Source of the DNA: Punctularia strigosozonata HHB-11173 SS5
Taxonomy: Eukaryota > Basidiomycota > Agaricomycetes > Corticiales > Punctulariaceae
DNA: 64,000 nt
Direction of reading: 5' to 3'
Assembly (NCBI RefSeq): GCF_000264995.1
Contig: NW_006767444.1
Coordinates: 126,494 to 190,493 of the forward strand
Of the stretch, positions 21,891-34,239 are shown one piece after another. Numbering within the stretch: the stretch's first letter is position 1; each line of letters opens with the position of its first letter. The notes under the pieces are model-generated. The model was not told the origin of the DNA. It worked only from the letters and a program-made list of their open reading frames with translations, and made no database searches. Made by a program: the position numbers and the translations under genes.

Positions 21891-24800
21891 TCACGCCGTG
21901 TTTGCGAACTGCTCCAACACCTTGACCGCGTCCTCGGGCTTGAGCCTCCACTTCGCGTCTGAGCCCCTCATACTCGTCGAGCACGTCTCCGCGATGTCGA
22001 GCTCGTTCAGCCTCCTCAGCAGTTTTTCGTCTCCCGAGATGGCGAGGACGAAGTCCCAGTCTACCTCCGTTTCAAGCTCCTCGCCGTAGGTGAGGATCCA
22101 CCTGTTCACGCCCACCAAGGCAGGCGAGACGGGTGTGTGGAGCGGATGGCCGGAGGATGACAGGATGGCGCCGACGGCGGTAGATCGCGAGATGTTGGAC
22201 GGCCAAACGAGAAAACTGTTCGCGCCCGGGGTGATGCGGAGGCGATAGCGCTCGCCGATACTGTCGAAGATATGGTTCTGCGCCTCAGCGGCTTGACGGC
22301 GCGCCCATTGGCGGTCGGCTGAATTCTCGGCGGGTCCATTCCAGAACCGCCAAACGACGGAGGCTTCGCGCTCTTCGATATACGATCCGGGCGTACGCTC
22401 CGTAAACTGCGGTGATGTGTCAACTATCTGAGCTCAAGTCAAGGCTTGTGTGAAGCTCACGTATTGGAGAATCTCCATGCAGGACGTCTTCCAGGAGAGA
22501 TCAAAGTTGGCTACCATGTTCATCCAGTCGCCTTTGGGATCACGGCGCGGACTCGGCCGGATAAAGCAGCCATTCTCGGCCCTACAAATGTATAGTATGA
22601 GTCCCGCATACCTCACCGCGGCAGATGTCACTTACACCATGCCGATATCTGGAACAACCTCCGCAATCTTCTCCATTGCGCCCTTCACAGGCAGTCCACT
22701 GAGCAACCACACGTCGTTGCGCTTGTCCTCCGCGAGCTTCTTTAACACTGCGAGCGCATTCTCCGGCGGCGAGAAAGTCGCCGCGCGGGGGTCACGCCCG
22801 ACCCAGAGCGTACCCTCCAGGTCGACAAGTAACAGGCGCTGTTGGCTGTGCTTGTACCTCGGCAGCAGCGGGGCAGTATCCAACGCGGGAATGTCAACAG
22901 TATCGCCACGGAGGTGCTCGATGTTGGCGCGGAGGCAGCGGGTGAGGAACGTGGTCACGAACGCCTGCGCCGTTTGCGCGACGACGTGGTTGTGGAGGTC
23001 GACCCAGCGCGAGGTCGCCTCCTCGTCGCTCATCGTGAGCGCCTGGTGGATCGCATCGGCCGTCCCACGCGCATCCCAGGGGTTGATGGCGATACATGAG
23101 CGGAAGCCACGGTATGAGTAAGATCCGGTGAATTCGGAGAGGATGAGCGGCCGGTGGCGATCCTCTTGGCACTCGACGAACTCGTGCGAGCGGAGCGCCA
23201 TGCCCTCGCGTAGCGCGGTGACGATGAACGCGTCCGCGACGGTAAGCAGCGCGAGGTACTGGCTGAAGGTAAGGTCTTGCGTGTGCAGGAAGACGACGGG
23301 CTGGTAGGTGAGCGTAGAGAACTTGGAGTTGATGCGAGCGACGACATCGAGGACACCACCGTGGCTTTCGGATTCTTCCGTCGTAGGCAGTGCAATTTGA
23401 ATGAGGACGACCTATAACGTTCAGAGATAAGGAACGAGCGTGACTGAGAGTTGCCCTTGACACACTTTTTGGTGGAATTCTGGGTGTTTCTCCAGGAACA
23501 TTTCGAACGCCTGTAGCTTCTGACGTACGCCCTGGTACCACCCATGAGCTGGCGTGTCCACAGTGATCGCTCTGATCGTACCTGGACTTCGTCGAGCTTG
23601 TCACGCCCGACAAGGAGTTTCAGGCCGGCGTATCGCTGCCTCAAGATCTGACACCATTCCATCACCTCAGGTTCGCGCCTATGAAGGAAGTCAGCCCAGG
23701 TATATCGACCGCGGTCACGAATACCACTCACTTCCTTTGACTGAGATGCTTCACGTCAATGCCCATCGGGAACACCGCGACGTCCACAAAGCGATCCTCG
23801 GTCTGCACGCCCTTTGGCAGCGCCTCGAGGGCGAGGATGCGGGAGACCGTCTGGCGGAAGTGGCGCGCATTGTTGGCCGTTTGGAAGCCAATGAGGTCGG
23901 CGGCAAGTACGCCGCGGAGGAGGTGCTCGCGCACGGAAAGGCAACGGAAGATCTCCGAGGAGGGGAACGCGGCGTGCATGAAGAAGCCGATGGGCGCGGC
24001 GGGGAGGGCAGCGCGCAGCAGGCGCGGGAGGATCATAAGATGATAGTCGTTCACCCAAACTATGATTTTATGATAATCAGTGGCAACGTATAACAGAAGA
24101 CGTTATAACCTACTGATGTCTCCGTCTTGGTAGTTGGCGATGATAGCATCCGCGAAGCGTTGGTTGACGGAAGAGTATTGTTTCCACGAGGCAGACTCGT
24201 AGAAAGACTTAGTCTTCGGCGCATCGGGTACGGCGTAGTGCAGCGCCGGCCAGAGCACTTGATGGCAGAACTCGTCATAGCACTTGGTGAATTCAGCATC
24301 CGGAATCTGCGCCCATCCAGTTCATCAGTCTGTCGTCTCGATTGTATGCTTGGCGCGAAGAGTACAGACCCAAACGGGGAGCGAGTCACAATCCTCCTTC
24401 ATGCGCTTGTCGATGCTCTTGCGCATGTGTTCCGGGATGGGGTCGGTGTCCGTTCCCAGAGTGCCGACCCAGAGCTTCTTGCGCAATTTGTCTTCCACAC
24501 TGTCGACGGCGTTCCGCAAGCCACCGTTCGCATGCGGGTTTGGTTCGAGGTGCCAGCCCAGACCTGCAAAGCGATTTCTCAGCCATGTCCTTCGTCATGT
24601 GTGGAACGATGCTACCTCTCTCTTTGGTCGGGGTGTTCAGACTCGACTTGGACGAGGAGCGTTCGGTGCGGCGCGAGTACGATCGCGAGAGTGAGGCCGA
24701 ATTCTTGCGCGCAACCCGAGAGGGAACGTGTTGACGCTCATGCTGGACCCTCCTGAAGAACGGGTTGACTGCTTCGTTCTGAGGCGTGACAACCGGTGTG

Positions 24801-25324
24801 CCTGCGCGAGACTGTTGGAATGTGAATGGCAGTACAACCGAGAGTCAATGAGTGCAAATACCTTGTCTTGAATATCTTGGACGATGCTCTTCAGGGGAGC
24901 TGTGACGCGATGAGGCGCGCCTGGGCGCTGAATGCCAGTGGGTGTCGTCGGGATCGAGAGCCCCGGTGAAACGAAAGGGTTGATTTCGCCTCCAGGCGTG
25001 CCTGAAGTTGATAATGGCACGGGCGTAGCGCCTCGAGACTAGACCGGGATACTGTCAGCACAGCACAGTGGAAGCGTGAATAGGTCCACACACCTTCAGT
25101 GACAGGTCCTCAATGATGCTCTTGATCGCGGGATTGGCGCGGCTGGGTGCCTCGGGCAGAGTTGCGCCCGGCTTTTCATCCAGGTTAAGCGGTGGAGGCG
25201 AGCGATGGGAGGACCCGCCGAGAGGGTTCGGGCTTGGCTGAAAGTTGGGCTCATCGCCGAGGGCGGCGGTGACGGGGAGGAAGAGCGAGGCAATGACCAC
25301 CCGGTGGTTGCGGATGGAGGACAT
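21891..25324 (-). CDS. Trehalose-6-phosphate synthase/phosphatase family protein (Tps2/Tps3/Tsl1-like)
   Basis: Multi-exon. The start is placed at 25324 (MSSIRNHRVVIASLFLP, the usual N-terminal motif of the two-domain forms) and the stop at 21891. A Pro/Ser-rich N-terminal region holds two short similar elements (AIKSIIEDL, LKSIVQDIQ). The glycosyltransferase-20 domain follows with LWVGTLGTDTD, VNDYHLMILP, IGFFMHAAFPSSEIF, the PMGID motif and LILSEFTGSYSYRGF. A C-terminal HAD phosphatase-like domain begins RLLLVDLEGTLW. Family members form the trehalose synthase complex in the cytosol. The HAD signature is DLEGT where active phosphatases have DxDGT, so the second catalytic Asp is Glu; this favours a regulatory (Tps3/Tsl1-like) or weakly active subunit. 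Exact subfamily is unresolved. Confidence 0.85.
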
Positions 25325-27729
25325 GGTGGTCGTAAGGATGGTCGTGGTCGATGGCGAAGGAGGGCCGGGCGCGCTCTTGTATCGTCGAAAACATTCGAGG
25401 CTGGACGCTTTGGGTATGACGCAGACTGATTGTCGGAGATTCTCCGCCGCAACCTCGACCGATGAGATGAGATCATCACACATCACTGACTTACAGTGTA
25501 TCGACACTCCTTGATGCAGTCACGCTCCTTGATGCATTCGGAAATTGTGCATGATCGCTGTCACTGGCGCTCTCGAGAAAAAATCAGCGGGTAGCGATGT
25601 ACATGTAGTATATAGATCTAAAATATCTAGTGGATTGGATGTGTGGACAATTTATAAAAAATCGAATACACCCTGAGAATCACTTTGAGTGTGTATTTTC
25701 ACTGGGTGCACAAGCCCTAGGGAATTGAAACCATATCTAAATACAGACTTAACTATATGACTATCAAGCTGCATGTATTTAGTACAGATTCCATCGAAGC
25801 AACAAACATGTTTGAGCTGAGATTCATCCGGCACACCTGCAACAAACTGATGTGTTCGTTGTGGCTGACATGCGGAGAGGCCGCTCATGCCACGTGTTGC
25901 ACTGCACCTTCTCGACTTCGTCCCACATCAGCAGCTCCTTCCTTACCTGTCCAAACGACGTCATGGCCCATCATGCTCTCTCGGAACGCATGATTCAACC
26001 GACTCCGAGGCGTATTAGGTGGGTAAGCATTCCCCGATGTATTGCGATAGGTTGGCTCAGCCTGTTGATTGTCGAAAGGGCGCGAAACGTTCAACTGACG
26101 GTGCGTGCGAGCGCGATACCGGGCAAGTCACGTGGCTGCATCAACGAACGAAATCTGCACCGTTTGGTGCTCAGGATGCTGCAGCTCCTCATTCTCGCAC
26201 AACACATTTCTGAGCTTCAAAAAAATTCATCAGGTATACTAGAGCATTGTATTAGAGATGCATATAGTTTTAAATGTATATAATGTTGCGTAGCGGCGGC
26301 AGAAAGCCATGCACTCCTGAGTGCATCAAGGAACGTCGTTACACTGTATCGCAGAATGTGTATATTTAGCTTTAACTTACTCTGCTGAACACGTTCGTTA
26401 AAGAAGACTGAATTATAATATTGGTCACCGCCTTTACATGTTAGAGTTTTTTGTTTCATTTTGGGCCGACCCTGGCCAGCAACTTCTGGGGATGCCTTTT
26501 GTCATGTTTCTACCCTCTTCCGTCAAACAACTCACTCAGCAAACGACGCGGTTTGTGCCTTGCAGACGAACAGAGATATTTCACTCAACCCGGCCCTTCC
26601 TATGCCTCTCACAGCGTTTGTATGGTCAGCACTGAACTTACGTTCTGGTCAAAATGGTCGTCCAGTCATGACTTTCTATCATGCAGCTCATGTTCGCGCC
26701 TACCGGGGCCACCCCATCCCACCATTACTGGCTTTCACAAGCTTCTGCAGGGAGGGTGGCTATTGACTGATCTCTGTCCCAAAACCTTGTAAGTATAGGA
26801 CGGGCGTGGCTGCTTACTGTTCCGCTCGGGCTCGCAGTATCTCCCTGGGGTTCCACCCAACGTCGATTCACACCCAGTATACGGCGGTAAACTCACAAAG
26901 GGCATCTTCATGGCATCTTCCGCCTCCAGCCACGTCACAGTTTCTCGAATTGTTTCTGGACCAGCGCTTCCTTGGCTTGAGCATAGTGTTCTGCCACGCT
27001 TCCTCAGTGCGCGTCTATCTGGCTGTTCTCGCTCAAGCATTTCTGCCGCTTGCCATCACAGGCTCGCATGGAGACAAAGTTGGAGCAATATTTCCGTTTA
27101 TGCTTGTTAGATGTTTTGTCAACACGACCAAGCCGACCGGTTCGGCGACTATCTCGGATACACACGCCTTGGGACTCTACAAATTCCCCTTGGCTGTGCC
27201 CGTTCGCTCGTCTGTGCGGTTTCTCCGGATCCGTGTAGTCTTCTCGGGACCCTTAGTCCGTTTGGCCGCCTGACGGAGGCGCGATTGTCTCACCGATGCT
27301 ACTTGTAACATAATAATATTTCTTTTTCACAGCTACAGCGGTACCCAATATAACCTGAAGCGCGAGCTGGGATATATGTTCATAACTCTCATGCTATATT
27401 CTCGTCGATAACGGTACCCCCGACGTAGGCTGTTCACTCTGTCTCACGTCACTGCTCCAACTAATATAAGGCCACAACGAATCCTCTGCCGACGAACTCG
27501 CTGCTCCCGCTGTGACTGGTCACCTACCACGACATATTCGCAACGCAACAGCGCGGATCACGTTGAACACTGTGAGGATGGCCTCGGAGAGTCGTTCTCG
27601 GCATTTGGTTGTTCCAACAGCTGCACCCGACATAATCCAATGGTCAGCAACCAACGCGACATCTGCTACAGCGTACTCGTTGCATCCAGAGAAATGGCCT
27701 GTAAGCTTAGTTCTTCGAAATAAGTCTAC
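25325..27729. other. Long intergenic region, no supported gene
   Basis: AT-rich between about 25500 and 26450. Between about 26450 and 27300 both strands show broken open frames with no recognisable family; a minus-strand run near 26975-26910 (YAQAKEALVQKQFEKL) is flanked by stops and may be a gene relic. The stretch 27512-27720 could hold a 5' exon of the next gene. Confidence 0.4.
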
Positions 27730-29641
27730 ATGGATTCTCATTGTCGAGGACACCAGCCCAGAAATATTGTTCTATGTTTCGACGGAACAACCAACCGCTT
27801 TGGTCAACTAGGAATAACTAACGTGATCCGGGTCTACGAGCTCCTCGCAAAGGACATACCCTACCAGTTATGTTACTATCAGGCAGGTATCGGTACCTAC
27901 GACGCTCGAGTGCCTATTGGTAGTGAAAAAGTGCCGATCAAAACCACGGCAGTCAAAGTGGTGGATACTTTGTTTGCCAGGTGAGTACGCAGATCTGCTG
28001 CAAGGTTCGGAAAACTTACACCACGTCGACACAGAGGAATCAAGGGTCACATTCTCGGGGGCTACCGGTATCTAATGAGACACTGGAGAAGTGGTGATAG
28101 GATCTATATGTTTGGTTTCAGTCGTGGTAGGTTGCTTGCATTAATTGAGGTCGAAGGTGTCGAAGTTATCATTCGTAACTCAATAGGTGCATATACTGCC
28201 CGAGCACTGTGTGGCATGCTCGAAAAGGTCCGCACTAGATTAAGTCAAGTACATCATTATTCACACCGGTGACGGCAGGTCGGCTTGCTGGCCTCCGGAA
28301 ACGAGGAACAAGTTGCGTTTGCCTGGAAAGTGTATAAAACACGTAACAACGATGAACGCGAAGCAGCTCCGTTTCGCCGGATCTTCGGACAAAGTGTAAA
28401 GATACACTTTTTGGGCTTGTGGTTAGTATGGATTCATACATTCAAATCGCGATCAAGCACACGAACCCTCACTCAATCACAGGGACACCGTACGATCGAC
28501 GGGTATTACGCAGTCACCTTTCCTTCCTGAACCGGGCATGAACTACAACGACGGCGATTACACCAAAGAAGACTACAAGCGTGAGGACGGATTTGTCCGT
28601 TATGTATTGTATGGTTTGTGCAATTACTTCCTCCGCCGAGTGCTGATTAGATTCTTCGAAGCCATGCACTTTCGATCGATGAAAAGCGGGTCAAATTCGA
28701 ACCTCTTCTCTACACCACAGAGGAGACCTGGACCGAGACGATTGTAATTGAACGATGGTTCGCCGGAGATCACTGCGACGTGGGTGGACGATTCAACTTG
28801 GCCGACCGAATCGAAAAAACATCCCTGGCCAATCCGTCGTTCCGCTGGATCATCATCGCTGCCACCTTGGCGTCCAGGCCTGGCGAAGAACCTGGGGCCT
28901 TCCTCTTTGCCCTCGCGCGAGCGCGTGCATACTCGTCGACGTTATTCTACGACCCACGAAGTGCGGGATATGCAGATAGATCGGACATTCCTCCAGAAAT
29001 GCAGGGCGAATATGCATCTTTCACTGCGCCATCGACCGGTCCCCACGGTTCAATGCACGTGAACGCCATGACAAGCTCTCGCATTCCAGAACGTCCAATA
29101 CTGAGTACAGGCGGTATTCCAGCCCAGGAGGCGCAACCCCACAGGCCGCCACGAGAGCAGGACGAAGTCAAGAACCCTGTCAATTCTCAATTCGACAGAG
29201 TTCCCTACGGCTGGTGGTGGTCATTCTTGGAGTTGACTAAAGGTAGAGGTCTACGAGGCAGTCCTCGTCAGTTACCCGAGACATCAATACTTCATCTTTC
29301 TGTCAAGACCAAAATGGATGTTGACGCCGCATACGGAGATAGTCACCAATGGCTGACAAAATTTCATGCTGATGAGATCTTCAAATTCGTGAGTTTGTTT
29401 ATGGCGGTTGTTATAGTTTACTCACACCCTTCCTACAATGTTGTAGCAGACCGATGCGTCTCAAGACAGCCCGAATCATGAACGATATGTCCACAGAAAT
29501 CTCAAAAAGGCAGCGGAGATCAATGTCAGGCTCAGAGAGCGCATCGGGGAGGATGGTATTAGAACTGCCGCTGCATCCAGGCAAGGAAATGCCGGCAACG
29601 ATCCAGCAAGTTACGGCCAGACTAGCGCGGAACGTCGCTAG
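27730..29641 (+). CDS. DUF2235 (alpha/beta-hydrolase-like) protein
   Basis: Multi-exon gene of the DUF2235 family, whose members resemble Tle1-type phospholipases. Seen: the N-terminal RNIVLCFDGTTNRFGQ motif, YYQAGIGTYD, then IYMFGFSRG interrupted by an intron right at the GxSxG nucleophile elbow and continuing GAYTARALCGML. Further on are IHFLGLW, FAGDHCDVGGRF (family form FAGxHxDVGG) and FRWIIIAA. The final exon begins QTDASQDSPNHERYV and stops at 29641. The start at 27730 is the first Met before the domain; an upstream exon is possible. The family Ser-Asp-His set appears present. The biological substrate is unknown for fungal members. Confidence 0.75.
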
Positions 29642-30153
29642 CTACTACCACCTTAGCTCGGGAGGCAATGTCGGATCATCATGATAGAAAGTGAGATGAG
29701 ATGGACGTGCAGCGCTGAAGCCTGAGTGAATGAGAACGACACTCCAATGACAAGCCGTCCAGTCACTGTCGTTGCGGGATCCGGAATAACCGGGTAGGCT
29801 GTGGCTGTACGAGCATTGCCCTTTCCTTTGTGCGCTTAGCCTCCACCGGCCTAGCAGCACGCCGGGTTTCGCTAGCATCTCGCTCCGCACGCAATCTACC
29901 CGCATATTCTCATTATCTACTGCGGTCAACATGATCACACAACATGGTCCATATGACTTCATGGGACGACGAACGCGGCACGCTGTCCGCTGACGCTGCG
30001 TTCGTCTAGGATGAACGGTTCTGCCTGTCAGTTCATTCCCGCAAGGTCTAAAAAAGACACACGTCTGCATCCGCATCCTGGTTTATAATCTTGGGCATAC
30101 TACTTAGATCACTTGGAGCTGCGTTACGAGACTCCCGACCTTGACCGCGAGTC
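29642..30153. other. Intergenic, nothing seen
   Basis: This 512-bp gap lies between two plus-strand genes. A minus-strand open frame (30076-29645) has no recognisable motif and was not called. Confidence 0.5.
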
Positions 30154-32348
30154 ATGCCGGTGAGTCGTCCCTTCCCCACTAGTTGCCATTTGTTACTAAT
30201 TCGGGGTCATGGATCTAAATAGTACTTTGACCTGGATGTACATGCAAAGAACCCGGCTCTACGAATTGTGATCGTTGGCGGCGGTATTGCGGGCCTCTCC
30301 TGTGCTCTAGCGCTCGCAAGGGCCGGTTTCAACAACGTGCAGATCTTCGATCGCGCCCGTTCGCTGGACGACGCCGAAGTTGGTGCCGGATTGCAGCTTG
30401 CACCTAACTTCACACGATGTCTGGCGCGATTTGGGTTGCTGGAGGAAGTGAGACGGTATGCTGTCGCCACGAGCACTATCTCACTCCGACGTATGTCCTT
30501 GCATCGCTTGACTTTCCGAACGTTTTAAGCACTTGCAGGCGACCGGTGCTGACAGAAGTTTATAGGATATATCGACAACGAGGTCACAGGAAGCGCACCC
30601 ATGATGCCCGAAATCGAGCAGAAGTACGGCTCCCCTTTGTGGGTAGCGCACCGAGCCGACCTTCAGCGAACCCTGTTGTCGGCGGTGCGGAAAGCAGGCG
30701 TCGACATAATCACGAACGCCCAAGTCACGGAAGTCGCATTCGAAGACCCTCCGAAGATCCGGATCGACGGCCGGGAGAATTGGGTTGAGAGCGACGTGCT
30801 CATCGCTGCTGATGGTACGTCGTCATCCGATGTCGATCTTTCTTCCTTCGGATCACCGGATCTTCTCTCGCTCGTCAGGCGTTAAGTCCGTTGTGCGAAA
30901 GCAGCTGCTCGCGTTGCACGGAACTGAAGATCGGGGTGGGTAATATCGTCCGTTTTCGGACCACCTTCAATTCCGTTCTCAATTGAAGATGCTGCTTCTC
31001 TCGGATCATCTAGCACACGCAACAGGAGATGCGGCGTATCGTATCACTATCCCACGCGAGAAGCTGCTTCCTCATCCCGATCTGTTAGCCATGCTGGATT
31101 CGAGTACGGCCTATCGGTATGCAGAATCTTGAATCCATCTCTATGTTTCCAATAATCGTATGTTATTTAGATGGATGGGGTAAGCGCCGGCCTTCAGAGA
31201 CTCCAACCCTGTCTTGACACATGCTTTTGTAGGCCGAGTGGGCATATCATGGCATATGCCATTCGCGCGCATGAGGTCCGTGATTACACGCGCATCGTCT
31301 TCGTTTTCGTGGTCACGGTGACTTATGGAAGCATACGTTCACAGGTCTTCAACATGGTCCTCGCACACCCGGACAAAAACGACGCCGTCGAGTCGTGGAC
31401 GTCCAAGGGTTCAAAGGAGGAGATGATGGAAACCTACAAGGGTAGGTCTATACCGCTGCTAGCAATATCTTGAGTCCAATGGACATCCGTAGACTGGAAC
31501 TCTGTCGTTAAGAGACTGCTGGACTTTGTGGAGCCGGATAAGGTATTGGAGTGGAAGGTGTGTCTTGCCTACTTGGGTATTTATCCTCACTGAAAACGGC
31601 GTGGATGTCACAGCTCATGGACCATCTGCCTCTGTAAGCAACCCGTGCACGTCCTCTTCTGCTTCCCAGACTCAGCTTCGTGCCAGGCCAACATGGATTG
31701 AGGGGAATGTTGCCCTCATGGGCGATGCCTGCCATCCAATGTACGCCATTTCCGACACGACCTTATTTCCTAATTACAGAACCTCCGATACAGGTTGCCC
31801 TACGTTGCTCAAGGCGCCGCACAAGCAGTCGAAGACGCCGCCGTCCTGGCGGCCGTACTGTCGGGTGTCAAGTTTCCGGCTCGCCCCACCAGCCATGAGA
31901 ATGCCAACGCCCGCTTGTCCACAACCCGGCAAATTCGGAACGCGCTCGCGCTATATCAGAGCGTGCGCAAAGATCGCGCCGAGCGCATACAGGCTAGTGC
32001 GGCGAAGACGAGGGTGGCTCTTCACTTACCGGATGGGCCCAAACAAGTAGTAAGCAGCGTCACCGAATGACATTGGCGTTCATCTCATCTACGATGGAAT
32101 ATAGGAGCGCGACGAGGCGATACGGAACGCGGCGCAGGGAGGCCGCAACCCGGATCAGGTTCGTTAACTTGGTCCGTGATTTGTTGCTCGTGTAATGACG
32201 GACTCTATTATAGTGGGCCGATGCGGAATGGCAAGCGTACATGTATGGCGTTGACACGACGCGCGAAGCGTTGAATAGGTTATCGGAGGTGACGGGTTCT
32301 GTCAAGACCATGGACGGGGAGACGGGCCCTGCGGGGCTTGTGTATTGA
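30154..32348 (+). CDS. FAD-dependent monooxygenase, salicylate hydroxylase type
   Basis: A class A flavoprotein hydroxylase. The first coding exon is only 6 nt (ATGCCG, 30154-30159), joined to exon 2 at 30223, giving MPYFDLDVHAKNPALRIVIV. Seen motifs: the FAD dinucleotide fold GGGIAGLSCALALARAG, the acidic NADPH/FAD-linked loop DVLIAADG just before GVKSVVRKQL, and the GD motif VALMGDACHPMLPYVAQG, split by an intron after HPM. The C-terminal helical region contains ALALYQSVRKDRAERIQ. The stop is at 32348 (GPAGLVY). Members hydroxylate aromatic acids such as salicylate using NAD(P)H and O2; the actual substrate here cannot be told. The middle portion (about 30900-31560) has several short introns whose edges I did not fix. 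Confidence 0.8.
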
Positions 32349-34239
32349 TGGCGAACCCAATTGTGCGTGCCCCTTCGTAGCTCCGGCTCTCCCAACGCCA
32401 TTCGCCGAGCTGATCAGAATTCTACTACGCAGAACCGAGCCCTGTGTGGTGGTGAGCGGCCTTCCCACAATGGCGTAATATTGGCTTATTGTCAGCAACT
32501 CAAGAACAACGTATGAATGAGCGGCACGCGTCAACGGACCAATAGTGAGGTGCTGTGTAGATTGAGAGGCCATGGCCAACCGGAGGGACGATCGATGGCT
32601 CTCAACGGATATCGGATCTCGGTGTATCGCATTTTCTGCACAGGAAATTGACATTTGTCTGGGAATGGGGCAGTCGTACCTTTCACCTTGCCTAATGGGG
32701 TTTTCCATGCGTGCGCTTCTGGTTCTTGGGTCACTCTTCTTTCATACCCTATTCCGTGTGATCGTCGTTCATCTTGTTGACCATAGCTTCTGGCGTCCCG
32801 GCAACGAACCACGCGAAGGCACACGACACCGAATCCTCCGAGCTCGTTTGCACAATATCGCCGGTTCCGATATCCATTACATGCTCATGCGACGTTCATA
32901 AGCCAACGCTACGTTCTACAATCTCAATTATGGGTATGGAAAGAGTGTTCACCCGTTGGCCAGGGATTGCTCACCGCGCCCACAGCGCAATGGGCGCTCC
33001 ATCCTCTCAGATGTCATCAGCTTTCGGTGAATTCGGAATTGCCAGTTGACCTACTTCAAGATATAGGTGGCATGCCCCTCCAATCGGCTTTTAACACAAA
33101 TGCACGAAGCGAGCCGACCATATGCATTGCAGATGGAATTGCGCGAATCCAGATCCAATTGGAAGGTGTATGATGTTTTCGTGCCTTCGAGTTCATGGCC
33201 GTAGACTTATGTGTTGAGATCCTACGTCCCTCGTTGCATGACTTCGCACTTCATCCCCGCAAGTGTTACATGCTGCTCGCTCAGCTACAAGTTCTAGTAC
33301 TCAAGGAGATAGGACCTTGAATATCAGAACGCCTCGCATGCAAAGTCCGTGTCTCTCAAACGAATGTTAGCTTCGATGCGCGCCATCTCTGATAACGTTC
33401 ACGCCCTTAGATGAAGGCTTCCCATGCGTCGAAGCATGGTATGTATACCAGGCGCCCAACTGAGTGCATTCCTCATCAGCGCTCGATATCTTTGTCCTAC
33501 TATTCTCAGGTATGTGTCTGAGAACGCTATCAGACCGCAAACATCGCAATCTCACATACAGCTGGCCTTGGACAGTCGTTTGGCTGTTGGCGGCATGGTC
33601 TGCGCCGAAGGATCCAAGAGAGCACCCAACCAGTGCATCGCTGTGCTCTTCGAGACGGAAGATTCTAGTGTCCATCCTACGAACGCGTCTGAATACATAC
33701 CACTATCGATGGTTCGCTTCCACGCATGGCCCCTGATGTGTGGGCCACGCTCAATCACCTCGGTCTGATTCAGGCGAGTGGATCTAAGACTCAAGTTACA
33801 CACTCCAGATACTCCCGTGAGCTATGGTGAGATCCCGGTCATGGTCCCGGTTGGTGTATTGAATGTATCCAAGGTGTTCCTTAAAATGCGCATCTCGCTC
33901 CCTCGGGCAATCGAGCTCTTGTCATTCAATTCTTCAGTCGGTACCCCGCGCAGCGCGAGGCTCTATCGGAAACTCGTCTCCGAGCCATTGTGCACCCGAA
34001 CGCGTGATATATCGTTGGCACATTCATCCGAGTTCCTGAAGAATGGACATGAGCGGGATCGTACATCCAGCTTTCTGGGAGTTTCGTGTTAAACGGGCGG
34101 AGTGCTCGGAGTACTCGCAGGGTCACCCCCCTATCTCCGTGGCATCCCACCTTGGTTATAAGGTGCGAGTGTACTGTACGGTACGTTACAAAACTTCTCG
34201 AACCGTGTAAGCGGCGTCTTCGAAGACTCATATCGTCGT
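32349..34239. other. Long intergenic region, no supported gene
   Basis: Short overlapping open frames on both strands with no motif or consistent splicing. Frames at 32572-32901 (+) and 33424-33768 (+) were inspected and not recognised. Confidence 0.4.
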
